Assembly: GCA_035570055.1 (NCBI GenBank) | Contig: DATMLM010000019.1 | Coordinates: 1 to 64,000, forward strand | DNA: 64,000 nucleotides | From: DASRDS01 sp035570055 | Lineage (GTDB): Bacteria; Gemmatimonadota; Gemmatimonadetes; Gemmatimonadales; Gemmatimonadaceae | Direction: 5' to 3' | Shown here: positions 6,344-15,000 of the stretch, piece by piece | How the letters are laid out: every line of letters begins with the position of its first letter | How positions within the stretch are numbered: the stretch's first letter is position 1 | Translations under genes and position numbers: made by a program | The notes under the pieces: generated by a model | The model's database searches: none | Seen by the model: only the letters and a program-made list of their open reading frames with translations | Told to the model about the DNA's origin: nothing

Positions 6344-8863
6344 TTACCAGCCGAGTCCGAAGCCGGCGTCGACGACGGTCCGCTCGACGCTGTGGGCTAT
6401 GGTGAGCGTAATGATGTAGCGACGGTCGAGGAACGCTCCCCAGATGCCGCCGCCGTAGCCGTCGTGCCACGTCGATGCGTTGGTCTCGCCGGAGGCGAAG
6501 ACACGCCCGACGTCGTTCAAGCCGAGGAGGCCGATCTCGCTCGGCGCGACGAGCGTGATGTGGCCGAGCGTCAAGAAGAGCTCGGACTCTTCGTATAGTG
6601 CCGCGTCGCCCGTGAAGCGACCGGGGAAGAACCCGCGTACGGTACCGGTGCCACCGATGTGCGGGAGATCCTGGTAGGGCGCGATGCCCCACAGCTTGTC
6701 GCCGCCCGCGCGCAGGTCGATCGTCAAGGGCGTTTTTGGAATGAGCGCAAATCCCGCGACTTCGGCGTGCGCGGTGCCGTACGCCGATGTCGCATCCCAG
6801 GCGCTCGGAACACCGCGACCGGAGAGCTCGAGGCGGAAGCCGCTGGAGTCGGCGTACGTCGTGCCGCGCGTGTCGTAGACGGCGCTGAACTTCCCGTCGA
6901 CGACGCCGAACTGGCCGCTGCCGTACGGATGCGGCGTCGTGGCGAAAAACGCGGGAAGGATCTGCTCGGCGTCCCGATACCGCAGCTCGGGCGCGATCGT
7001 GAGCGTGAGGTGCGAGATCGGCTCGATGCCGACCGATGGCGCGACGGTCACGCGCGATTCGCGCGCGCGGTAACTGTCGTCGGACAGCGGATGCCCGGTC
7101 CCGTTGCCGATCCCATAGAACCACGTGTACTCGGCCGACGTCCCATCGATGTGGAACGAGTAGATGGGCGACCCACCGACGGCGCGTATGGATCCCGTGT
7201 AATCCCCGACGATGCCGCCCGGGCCGAACGTGAAGCCCACGTTGATGACGTTGTCGATCGCCCACGGCATCCGCCGGAAGCCGTACGCCTGACAGTCCAT
7301 CCCGTTCTCGAGCGTAAACCCCGCGGTCGAGCTGAACGATGCCGGGTTGGTCGGGAGGCACCACGACCCCGCATCGCGCAGCAGGAAGCTGACGGGTTGA
7401 CGGTCCGCCTCCGGCGTGCCCGCCGGCAACCGGGGCGCGGTGTAGAGCGCGTGATTCGTCGACGGATCCCCCGCGAGCACGCGAACCGGGTGCCCGCCAT
7501 CGTAGACGTTGATGCCGTTGGACTGATCGACGAGCACGTCGCCATCGCCATTGGCGACCACCCGCACCAGCATGTCATTGCCGCTCCCCGAAGTGGCGAT
7601 GCTGTCCGGGCCGCCGTCCACATAGAGGCGCACCTCGCGGGTCGTTCCGGTATTGAAGCGTCGATCGTAGTACGTCACCGCCTCATCCCCGCGCGAGCGG
7701 GCGCGGATCTCTACGGTATCGCCCGAGCGATGAATGTCGATCACCGAAGGGACAGTGACGGTGTGCACGTCCGCCTGCGCCGCGACCGTCCGGAAGAATG
7801 AGCTCGCCAGCCACGGCAACGCATCGCGCCGCGCGCGCAGCTCCTTGACCAGCTGCGCTCCGTAGCGCGCCCGCTCGGGCGGTGGGAGCTGGTTGACCGC
7901 ATTGTCGATCACCGCGTCGGTCAACGCCGCCTCGAGCCACTGCGCCGTGGAATCCCACACGGGCTCCTCGAGATCCTGCAACAACCGACGATCCTGGCCC
8001 CAGGCGTTCGCCTCCAAACCAATCGGCTTGGGATACTTGGCCTGGTACTTGACGAACCACGGCGTGGTCTGCCGCACGAGGTAGTACAGGATACCGTCGT
8101 GGTTCGCGAACGCCCAATCGCGATCGTGCGGAATCGCGCGCCAGAGATGGTCGTGCTTCTCGCCCGTGCGCTCAAAGAACCATTGCAGATGGCCGCGGTC
8201 CCAGTCGCCGACGTACATGTCCATGAGGCGCGCCGTGAGGTACCCGCGGCTATCGAGACGCTCGCTGACCTTGGACGAGATCTCCTGCATCATCTTCTCG
8301 GTCTTCGAGATCTTCGACGTGTCATCGCTGCGCGGCCGGTGCTCCACCCATACGAGCAGTCCGGCGAATTGCTTGCGATATTCGCCCAGGCGAGGATCGT
8401 CGGGGAGCACGACGAGCAGCGGGTCCTCATGCGGGACGTGGGCGGCCGTGAGCAGCGGCGCCACGATCAGCGCGCCCGTGGCAAAGCCGGCGCTGATCTG
8501 GTCGCGCAGCAGCCACGCCGGGACACCCGACGCCACTTCGGGGCCGAGCTTAACGTGCTTGTCGACGGAACGCAGGACGTACTCTTCGCCGTCGGCGCCC
8601 CGCGTGTGCAACGACCACGTTTGGCCGCCGGAGGAGCCGATCTTGAGTGGCGTGAGGCCGCCGGCGAAATGCTCCATATCGAGGACGGGGACCTTGATCG
8701 GCAAGGTCCAGAGGTCGCGATAACCGTTGCCAACGAGAAGGCGCGTCAGGCCATTCGCTTGGTACTCGGGACCCGGCGTGACGGTCGCCGAGTCAGGCGT
8801 CACTGACTGCGCAGACGCCGACGTTGCCCCCGCGAGGAGGAACCCCAGTGCGCGGATTTTCAT
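6344..8863 (-). CDS. exported kinase-like domain fused to an Omp85/BamA-type barrel
   Basis: This 839-aa protein has a signal peptide (MKIRALGFLLAGATSASAQ). Residues about 70-330 contain GEEYVLRSVDKH, then DMYVGDWDRGHLQW and PHDRDWAFANHDG. The conserved Lys in strand context followed by GDWDR and DRDxAF resembles the atypical kinase folds of HipA/CotH/FAM20 type, with the Asp residues placed as catalytic and metal ligands. Residues about 350-540 are a beta-rich linker. The C-terminal third has GGTGTVRGFFPGRF (the RGF motif of Omp85/BamA strands) and ends in Trp, as barrel proteins do. It is therefore probably an outer-membrane protein with a periplasmic kinase-like module. Kinase activity is an inference, and no P-loop is present. 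It is convergent with glnA. Confidence 0.75.
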   Translation of the reverse strand: MKIRALGFLLAGATSASAQSVTPDSATVTPGPEYQANGLTRLLVGNGYRDLWTLPIKVPVLDMEHFAGGLTPLKIGSSGGQTWSLHTRGADGEEYVLRSVDKHVKLGPEVASGVPAWLLRDQISAGFATGALIVAPLLTAAHVPHEDPLLVVLPDDPRLGEYRKQFAGLLVWVEHRPRSDDTSKISKTEKMMQEISSKVSERLDSRGYLTARLMDMYVGDWDRGHLQWFFERTGEKHDHLWRAIPHDRDWAFANHDGILYYLVRQTTPWFVKYQAKYPKPIGLEANAWGQDRRLLQDLEEPVWDSTAQWLEAALTDAVIDNAVNQLPPPERARYGAQLVKELRARRDALPWLASSFFRTVAAQADVHTVTVPSVIDIHRSGDTVEIRARSRGDEAVTYYDRRFNTGTTREVRLYVDGGPDSIATSGSGNDMLVRVVANGDGDVLVDQSNGINVYDGGHPVRVLAGDPSTNHALYTAPRLPAGTPEADRQPVSFLLRDAGSWCLPTNPASFSSTAGFTLENGMDCQAYGFRRMPWAIDNVINVGFTFGPGGIVGDYTGSIRAVGGSPIYSFHIDGTSAEYTWFYGIGNGTGHPLSDDSYRARESRVTVAPSVGIEPISHLTLTIAPELRYRDAEQILPAFFATTPHPYGSGQFGVVDGKFSAVYDTRGTTYADSSGFRLELSGRGVPSAWDATSAYGTAHAEVAGFALIPKTPLTIDLRAGGDKLWGIAPYQDLPHIGGTGTVRGFFPGRFTGDAALYEESELFLTLGHITLVAPSEIGLLGLNDVGRVFASGETNASTWHDGYGGGIWGAFLDRRYIITLTIAHSVERTVVDAGFGLGW

Positions 8864-8928
8864 CGCAGTAGTATGCCTACAAAGGGGCAGCCACCGCTAT
8901 CATACTTTATGATTAGTTGACAAGACGG

Positions 8929-11900
8929 TCAGCCGTCGAGAATCTCGCGAATCTTCTGCGTGAGGGCGAGACCGCTGAACGGTTTTTGCAGGAACGCGGT
9001 GCCCGGTTCCGGGATGCCATGCCGCAACATGGCGTCGTCGGTATAGCCAGACATGAACAGCACCTTCGCGTTCGGGTGAATGGCCATCAGGCGGCGCACG
9101 AGGTCCCGACCACCGAGCCCGGGCATGACCACGTCCGTCGCGATCAGGTCGATCGGCTTCGGGAAATCCTTGGCCAGCGAGAGCGCCTCGTCGCCGCTCG
9201 ACGCGACCAGCACGGTATATCCGTCGCGCACCAGAATCAACTCGGCCACCTTCCGCAACGCCTCTTCATCTTCCACGACGAGCACAGTTTCGCGGCCACC
9301 AGTCGCGCGCGCAATCGCCGGCGCTATCGGTGTCTCCACGGGGTCATCGATGCGCGGGAGGTAGACCTTGAACGTCGCACCGTGGCCCGGCTCGCTGTAG
9401 ACCCACACGAACCCGCCGCTCTGTTTCACGATGCCGTACACCGTGGAAAGACCGAGTCCCGTGCCTTGGCCCTGCTCTTTCGTCGTAAAGAACGGATCGA
9501 AGATGCGGGCCTGGGTCGCCTTGTCTATCCCGTGCCCGGAATCCGTGATCGCGATCATGACATAGCGGCCGACGGCGTCGACACCGTGGCCCGACATGTA
9601 CCGGCCATCCAATTCCACTTCCGCGGTCTCGATGACCAGGCGGCCGCCCTCCGGCATGGCGTCGCGCGCGTTGATCACGAGATTCAGGATCGCCTGCTCT
9701 ACCTGGCCCGGATCGGCCCGCACGTGACCGACGCCCGGCGTGAGCTTCGTCACGAGCTCGACGTCCTCGCCAATGATGCGGACCAGCATTTTCTCGAGGC
9801 CGGTGACGACATCGTTCGCGTCGAGCACGCGCGGCTCGAGGATCTGCTGGCGGCTGAAGGCGAGCAGCTGGCGCGTGAGCCCCGCGGCGCGGCGCGCGGC
9901 CTGCCGGATCTCATCGAGATTCTCCCGCAGGGCGGCGTCCTCCGGCAGATCCACGCCGAGCAGCTCGGCGTAGCTCATGATCGCCGTCAGCATGTTGTTG
10001 AAATCATGCGCGACGCCGCCGGCGAGCCGGCCGACCGCTTCCATCTTCTGGGCTTGGCGGAGTTGCGTTTCGAGCGCTTTGTGCTCCGTCATGTCGCGCG
10101 AGATGCTGAACGTACCGGTGACGCTTTGGTCGGGCGAGCGCAGCACGCCCTTTGACGAGAGATACGGGCGGGACGCGAACGTCTCCTCGTAGACCTTGGT
10201 CTCGCCCGTGAACGCGACGTCATAGTCCGACGCGCGGATGGTCTGCGCCAGGTCCGGAGCAAACAGCTCGCCATCCGTGCGACCCGTGATCGCGCCCTGA
10301 CGGTACCCGAACACTCGAGAGGCGGCCGAATTGGCCATGAGATAGCGGCCCGTCAGGTCCTTGGCGACGATGAGGTCGGACGTGCCCTCGGTCACCGCGT
10401 GCAGCAACTCCAGGTTCTGGCGCAGCGCTTCCTCGGCCACTTTCTTGTCCGTCACGTCGGCGATGGTCCCGAAGCCGCCGGCGACGCGGACGGCGGCCCA
10501 ACGGACCGGCCCGTCGGTCGTGCCGAACCGACATTCGACGACAAAGTCACGGCTGTGGTCGATCGCGTCCCGCCACCGCAACGCGACGGCGGCGCGGTCC
10601 TCCGGGTACACCGCGTCAATCCAAGCGGCCGACCGACCGAAGAGCGGCTGGCACTGCTGGTTGGCGTAGCGCAGCCGGCCAGTGGCATCGCACTCGAAGA
10701 TGCCGACCGGCGCGTTGGCTGAAACGGCGCGGAACCGTTGCTCGGACTCCCGCATCCGATTCACGGAGCGCGCCAGCGCAATCGACTGCGCGATCTGCGA
10801 CGCCACACTCCCCGCCATGCGCAGCCAGTCGCGTCCCAAGTGTCGTTGGGCCGACGCGAGGCCCAACACCCCGAGCCGATTGCCGCCGACGGTCAGCGGG
10901 AGCAGCGTGAACAAACCCGGGTCGCCGAACGCATTGCTCCGGACCTGCATCGGGTCGCCAGTGGAAAGCACGCTGGCGAGCGCCTCATCGAAGTCGACGG
11001 CCGACGAGACCGGGTAGCCGATCTGACAGGCGAGGTGGATCTTGGACGTGCCGTTGCTCAGATAGATCGCGCCGATAGACACACCGGCGGCATCGAGCGT
11101 CTTGGCGAGCACCTCGTGCAGCATCGAGTCGAGATCCGCATTGCTGGCGAGCACGTCGGCCACGGCGGTCATGATGCCGAGCTGCGCCGTCTTCATCGCC
11201 AGCTCGCGCGTGAGCGACTGGTTGAGGGATGCTTGGTGCTCGAGCTCCCGCATCACGCGCGCGGCGATCTGCGTCTTCCGCTCGGTCAGATCGGTCGTCG
11301 ATGTCGCTCGGGGCATGGGTGCGCCGGCGGTGAGACTGTTCGTGAGCGCCAGTAGCACGTGGTCGAGATCCGGGGTCCGCGGCACGAATGCGTTCACGCC
11401 GGCCCCTTCCGCCAGATGCTCGTCGCCCTCCTCGACCGACGAGCCACTGGCCGTGGTGAGGATGAACGGCACGTGCGCGAGCACGGGATCACCCCGGATC
11501 GTGCGACAGAGCTCCATCCCGTCCATGCCGGGCATGACGAGATCGGACACGATGGCGTCGGGCGTCTCGTCGCGCGCCGCGCCGAGCGCTTGCGCGGCGT
11601 TGCCGGCGGTGCGCACGACGAACCCGCGATCCTCGAGCTGGAGGCGATAGAGCTTGAGCTGCACCGGGTCGTCATCGACGAGGAGTACGCGGCGCGCGGT
11701 TTTTGGCGCGGCGTGCGGGTCCTGTGCCGGGAGCACGCTCCGAATCTCGGCGACGAGCCGCGCGGTCTCGACGGGCTTGAAGAGCAAGCGCGCGAAGTTC
11801 GCGCTGGCGGCTTGCGCTTCCTCGAGCTTCGAGGCGAGGCCCGAGAGCGCGATGATCGGCACATCGCGTCCCGCATCGAGCGCGCGGATCCGTTTCGCGA

Positions 11901-12090
11901 GGTCGATGCCATCCATGTCGGGCAGGATGAGATCCTGCAGAATGAGATCAGGCTCCTCGGCGGCAACCTGGGCGAGTGCCGACTTGCCGTCGGCGGCGCC
12001 GATCACGCGGTACGCTTCGGCGCGTAGCGTGACCACCATCATCTTCTGCGTGATCAGGTTGTCTTCGACGACGAGGATTGTGTACGGCAT
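8929..12090 (-). CDS. hybrid sensor histidine kinase (REC-REC-GAF-PAS-PAS-HisKA-HATPase-REC)
   Basis: This soluble 1053-aa phosphorelay protein has no membrane segments. Receiver 1 is residues 1-125 (LVVEDN, LILQDLILPDMDG, LLFKPVE). Receiver 2 is about 135-250 (LLVDDD, DAIVSDLVMPGMDG), with the usual Lys replaced around FVPRTPD. A coiled linker, a GAF domain (about 290-430) and two PAS domains (about 440-690) follow. HisKA carries the phospho-accepting His in GGVAHDFNN. The HATPase has NLVINARDAMP, DSGHGI and GTGLGLSTVYGIV. A terminal receiver (about 935-1053) shows LVVEDE, DVVMPG and FLQKPF. The architecture implies several phosphotransfer steps. The start lies inside the upstream receiver gene (37-bp overlap), so the two are probably co-translated partners. 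Confidence 0.95.
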   Translation of the reverse strand: MPYTILVVEDNLITQKMMVVTLRAEAYRVIGAADGKSALAQVAAEEPDLILQDLILPDMDGIDLAKRIRALDAGRDVPIIALSGLASKLEEAQAASANFARLLFKPVETARLVAEIRSVLPAQDPHAAPKTARRVLLVDDDPVQLKLYRLQLEDRGFVVRTAGNAAQALGAARDETPDAIVSDLVMPGMDGMELCRTIRGDPVLAHVPFILTTASGSSVEEGDEHLAEGAGVNAFVPRTPDLDHVLLALTNSLTAGAPMPRATSTTDLTERKTQIAARVMRELEHQASLNQSLTRELAMKTAQLGIMTAVADVLASNADLDSMLHEVLAKTLDAAGVSIGAIYLSNGTSKIHLACQIGYPVSSAVDFDEALASVLSTGDPMQVRSNAFGDPGLFTLLPLTVGGNRLGVLGLASAQRHLGRDWLRMAGSVASQIAQSIALARSVNRMRESEQRFRAVSANAPVGIFECDATGRLRYANQQCQPLFGRSAAWIDAVYPEDRAAVALRWRDAIDHSRDFVVECRFGTTDGPVRWAAVRVAGGFGTIADVTDKKVAEEALRQNLELLHAVTEGTSDLIVAKDLTGRYLMANSAASRVFGYRQGAITGRTDGELFAPDLAQTIRASDYDVAFTGETKVYEETFASRPYLSSKGVLRSPDQSVTGTFSISRDMTEHKALETQLRQAQKMEAVGRLAGGVAHDFNNMLTAIMSYAELLGVDLPEDAALRENLDEIRQAARRAAGLTRQLLAFSRQQILEPRVLDANDVVTGLEKMLVRIIGEDVELVTKLTPGVGHVRADPGQVEQAILNLVINARDAMPEGGRLVIETAEVELDGRYMSGHGVDAVGRYVMIAITDSGHGIDKATQARIFDPFFTTKEQGQGTGLGLSTVYGIVKQSGGFVWVYSEPGHGATFKVYLPRIDDPVETPIAPAIARATGGRETVLVVEDEEALRKVAELILVRDGYTVLVASSGDEALSLAKDFPKPIDLIATDVVMPGLGGRDLVRRLMAIHPNAKVLFMSGYTDDAMLRHGIPEPGTAFLQKPFSGLALTQKIREILDG

Positions 12091-12449
12091 AGGTATCCCG
12101 CCAACACGCTGGGAAAGGACGCGGTGTCAATGGGCTTCGTGAGATATCCATCACACCCGGCCGCGCGCGCTTTCTCTTCATCACCCTTCATTGCATACGC
12201 AGTGAGGGCGATGATTGTGATATCGCGCGTTTCAGGGTCGGACTTGAGCCGGCGCGTGAGTTCGAGGCCGTCCATTCCGGGTAGCTGGATATCCATGAGG
12301 ATCGCGCTCGGTCGGAACGACTGTAGCGTTTCGAGCGCTGCCTCGGCGTCCGCGCAGGTGCGCACATCGTAGCCGCTGGTTACCAGCAACACTCGGACCA
12401 GCTTGACGTTGAGCGGATTATCGTCAACGATCAGAATCGGGACGCCCAT
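12054..12449 (-). CDS. single-domain response regulator overlapping the hybrid kinase
   Basis: This 131-aa receiver domain has ILIVDDN, the acceptor Asp in AILMDIQLPGMDG, IIALTAYAMKG and GYLTKPID. It is of the type that receives phosphate from hybrid kinases (CckA/DivK-like, by sequence style). Its 3' end overlaps the start of the hybrid kinase by 37 bp in another frame, which strongly suggests translational coupling and a shared pathway. A promoter with TTGCCT, 17 bp, TAAACT and 8 nt before the ATG overlaps the end of the PLP-enzyme gene, so the signalling pair is probably transcribed separately from it. Confidence 0.93.
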   Translation of the reverse strand: MGVPILIVDDNPLNVKLVRVLLVTSGYDVRTCADAEAALETLQSFRPSAILMDIQLPGMDGLELTRRLKSDPETRDITIIALTAYAMKGDEEKARAAGCDGYLTKPIDTASFPSVLAGYLCRTQSSSSKTT

Positions 12450-12457
12450 GTCTCATC

Positions 12458-12486
12458 AGTTTACGAATGAGCGTGGGTCGAGGCAA
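12458..12486 (-). promoter_or_regulatory. candidate sigma-70-type promoter for the signalling pair
   Basis: On the minus strand a -35 TTGCCT (12481-12486) and a -10 TAAACT (12458-12463) are separated by exactly 17 bp, and each matches consensus at four of six positions. The -10 ends 8 nt before the ATG at 12449, so the mRNA would be leaderless or nearly so. The element overlaps the stop codon and last codons of the upstream gene. Confidence 0.5.
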
Positions 12487-13645
12487 CGAGACCTATAGAG
12501 AGCGCCGCGCGCCGCATCTCCTCGTCGGTCGTGAGGCAGTCCGGGCACACGCGTATCAAGTGCCCGCGGGAGTCGACGTCGACTCCGCGCTCGGCCAATC
12601 GCTGCGCGAGATCGCGGGCATTGGGAGCTTGGATCGTGAGAAAAGCTCCATAATCGGGACCGCTGCCCTCGGCTTCGACACCAGCATCCGCGAGATACGA
12701 CTTGAATCGCGACAGTTGCTCGAGACTATACAGTCGCAAGCGGGCGACTCCCATCTCGAGCACGAACTGCTGCCCCGCCCTCGCCTGATAATACGTAAAG
12801 ATCGGCGGCGTCGACTCGTGAAACGCATCGCCACCTTTGGCGAATCTCGGTGGATCCGGGCGCTCGAATGCAAAGAAGTCTTCCTTGGCGAACCAGCCCG
12901 TGTCTAACGGCAGGAACCCACTGTCCAATACTTCGGGCGAGATATACAAGAATCCCGCTCCCGGGCCGCCGCGGAGGTACTTGTACGAGGCACTAATCAG
13001 AAAATCTGCGCCCATCGCCGTCACATCGACTGGGAATACGCCAACGGCGTGATAGGCGTCGACCAAGAGGCGTGCACCCGCTGCGTGACATGCCGCGGCG
13101 AGTCGATCGATGCCGTGCAGGATGCGCGCGGTCATGAAGAGAACCTGCGAGACGACGACGAGGTCGCCGCCTGATGCGAGCGCCGCGATCAGGGCATCGA
13201 CGTCCGGTTCGACCCACGTGACGCGAATACGACCCATGGCGGCATACTGCCTCAAGATCAAATCAATCGAGTCGAACTCGCCCCGTGTGCTAATGACATG
13301 GGGAGTGCCCGGGATCGCATTCAGGACCGTGCGGAGACCCTGGCCCGCGGACGTCTTGGGAACAACGCAGTCGGCGCGTGGAGAGTTGATCAAGCGGGCG
13401 AACCGGGCGCGAGAGCATTCGCGCTCGGCGAGCCACGCATCCCAGGCATCGCCGAGCCTCGACTGCCATACGTCGCACGCCTCGCGTAGATCGTCCGTGC
13501 TCTGATCCAATGGGCGGCCGAGGGAGTGGTTCTCCAAATAGATCCGATCGCTGTCGAGCGCTCGCGAGAACAACGGGAAGATGTGCTTCGCGAGTGCGGC
13601 CTCCGTGAGGGGACCGGAGCCGAGTGCGTGTATCGCTTCTTTCAT
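12461..13645 (-). CDS. aminotransferase class V-fold PLP enzyme (kynureninase-like)
   Basis: This 394-aa cytosolic PLP enzyme of fold type I has IYLENHSLGRPL near the N-terminus, PKTSAGQGL (cofactor phosphate contact), LLVDAYHAVG (the Asp that pairs with the pyridine nitrogen) and SASYKYLRGGPGAGFLY (the Schiff-base Lys). RVCPDCLTTDEEM lies near the C-terminus. The arrangement resembles kynureninase and related class V lyases, but I cannot claim kynurenine as substrate. Its ATG overlaps the stop of the upstream MFS gene by 4 bp (ATGA), so the two form an operon; the transporter may move its substrate or product. No other tryptophan-catabolism gene is nearby. Confidence 0.85.
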   Translation of the reverse strand: MKEAIHALGSGPLTEAALAKHIFPLFSRALDSDRIYLENHSLGRPLDQSTDDLREACDVWQSRLGDAWDAWLAERECSRARFARLINSPRADCVVPKTSAGQGLRTVLNAIPGTPHVISTRGEFDSIDLILRQYAAMGRIRVTWVEPDVDALIAALASGGDLVVVSQVLFMTARILHGIDRLAAACHAAGARLLVDAYHAVGVFPVDVTAMGADFLISASYKYLRGGPGAGFLYISPEVLDSGFLPLDTGWFAKEDFFAFERPDPPRFAKGGDAFHESTPPIFTYYQARAGQQFVLEMGVARLRLYSLEQLSRFKSYLADAGVEAEGSGPDYGAFLTIQAPNARDLAQRLAERGVDVDSRGHLIRVCPDCLTTDEEMRRAALSIGLVASTHAHS

Positions 13646-14856
13646 CTCTGCGCTAGGAGAAAGAGGGGAACGCTCGCCAACTGCAGAACGACCGAGCAGA
13701 TGACGAGATCGGCTGGCGCCAGAACATAGAGCCCACCCATCGCGGCACTGCCGACGAACCAGGCGACGCCGAAGACGCTGTCGAATATGCCATAGGCGCT
13801 CGCCCGCCGGTCCGGCGGGACCAGCCGTGCGAGCATGGCGCGAATCGTCGCGTCTTGGAGCGCAGTGCTCAAGCCCCAGACGGCCGCGCCGGCGACAACC
13901 CAGCGGGTGTCACCGAGAAATAGTAGCGGGGCCGCGGCGGCGGTCACTACCACAGTGCCGACAAGAACTGGCATCCCGCGGCGGTCCATCAGCACGCCAA
14001 TCACGGGCGCCGACACGGCTGCTGCTCCCATCGCCAACGCATACAGCAGCGGGACACCCGCGACCGTCACGACGTGGTGTTTCGCGAGGTGATATGCGGC
14101 AATGGGAAAATCGACGGTGCCCGCGGCGACAAGCGCGCCGGCGACTGTGTAGATCCAGAAGCGCCTGGGCTCGGCGACAATAGCCGGTGGCGTCTTCACG
14201 TCCAAATCCCGAGGACGCGGAAACTGCCGGCTGGCGATCAGCAAAAACACGAACGATAGCGCCGCGGGCACGGCGAGTGACGCGAACGCCGTGGGATACC
14301 CCAACTGGCGCGCCAGGATGAACGCGACGGTCAGTGGGCCGAGGACCGCGCCAGTTTGGTCGAGCGCCTCGCGTAAGCCGAAGGCCCAGCCGTGTCCGAT
14401 CACGCCGCCGGCATGAGACAGCATGGCATCGCCGCTCGGTTTGCGAATGGCACGGCCGGCCCGTTCGGTGATGATCAGCGCAGCGGCAACGGGCCATGAG
14501 CCACTGAGGGCGAGCAGTGGAACAGCGAAGAGATTGATCGCGTACCCGACGATCGTCGTCGCCCAATAGCGATGCGTGCGATCGGCAAAGAGGCCCGACA
14601 CGAGGCGCAAGGCGTAGCCGATTAGCTCACCCGCGCCGGCGACGACGCCGACGACGACGGCGCTCGCGCCGAGGGCCCCGAGCCACGGACCCGTGATGCT
14701 GCGCCCGCCTTCATATGTCATGTCGGCGAACAGACTCACCACACCGAGCAGAACCACAAAGCGGAGTGCGCTTCTGGCGGCGCCCGTTGTTTCGCCCGTT
14801 GCCGCGCCCGTGGCTGGCATAGCGGCGAAATCTAGGGACGGAGGCTCGTCATTCAC
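13642..14856 (-). CDS. MFS transporter
   Basis: This 404-aa inner-membrane protein has about twelve hydrophobic segments, beginning SALRFVVLLGVVSLFADMTYEG after a 25-residue cytosolic tail. GLFADRTHRYWATTIVG fits the loop 2-3 MFS signature (G...DR..R). AGRAIRKPSGDAMLS and GLREALDQTGAVLGPL are typical of MFS proteins annotated as permeases of unknown substrate. GTG 14856 is preceded by GAGGTGGG, a strong ribosome-binding site, which favours this start. It is the first gene of a two-gene operon with the kynureninase-like enzyme. Direction of transport is unknown. Confidence 0.85.
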   Translation of the reverse strand: MNDEPPSLDFAAMPATGAATGETTGAARSALRFVVLLGVVSLFADMTYEGGRSITGPWLGALGASAVVVGVVAGAGELIGYALRLVSGLFADRTHRYWATTIVGYAINLFAVPLLALSGSWPVAAALIITERAGRAIRKPSGDAMLSHAGGVIGHGWAFGLREALDQTGAVLGPLTVAFILARQLGYPTAFASLAVPAALSFVFLLIASRQFPRPRDLDVKTPPAIVAEPRRFWIYTVAGALVAAGTVDFPIAAYHLAKHHVVTVAGVPLLYALAMGAAAVSAPVIGVLMDRRGMPVLVGTVVVTAAAAPLLFLGDTRWVVAGAAVWGLSTALQDATIRAMLARLVPPDRRASAYGIFDSVFGVAWFVGSAAMGGLYVLAPADLVICSVVLQLASVPLFLLAQR

Positions 14857-15000
14857 CCCACCTCAGCCGTCGTTCGCCCATGTTCCGTCGCAAGACGAGT
14901 CCGGGCCGTCTAGCGTTCGCAGATCCGCTATGCGCCCCTTTATCGCTCAGCCCGCCTCGGCCACGAGGTCCCTAGGAGAGAGACCTCGGACACCGTGCTT

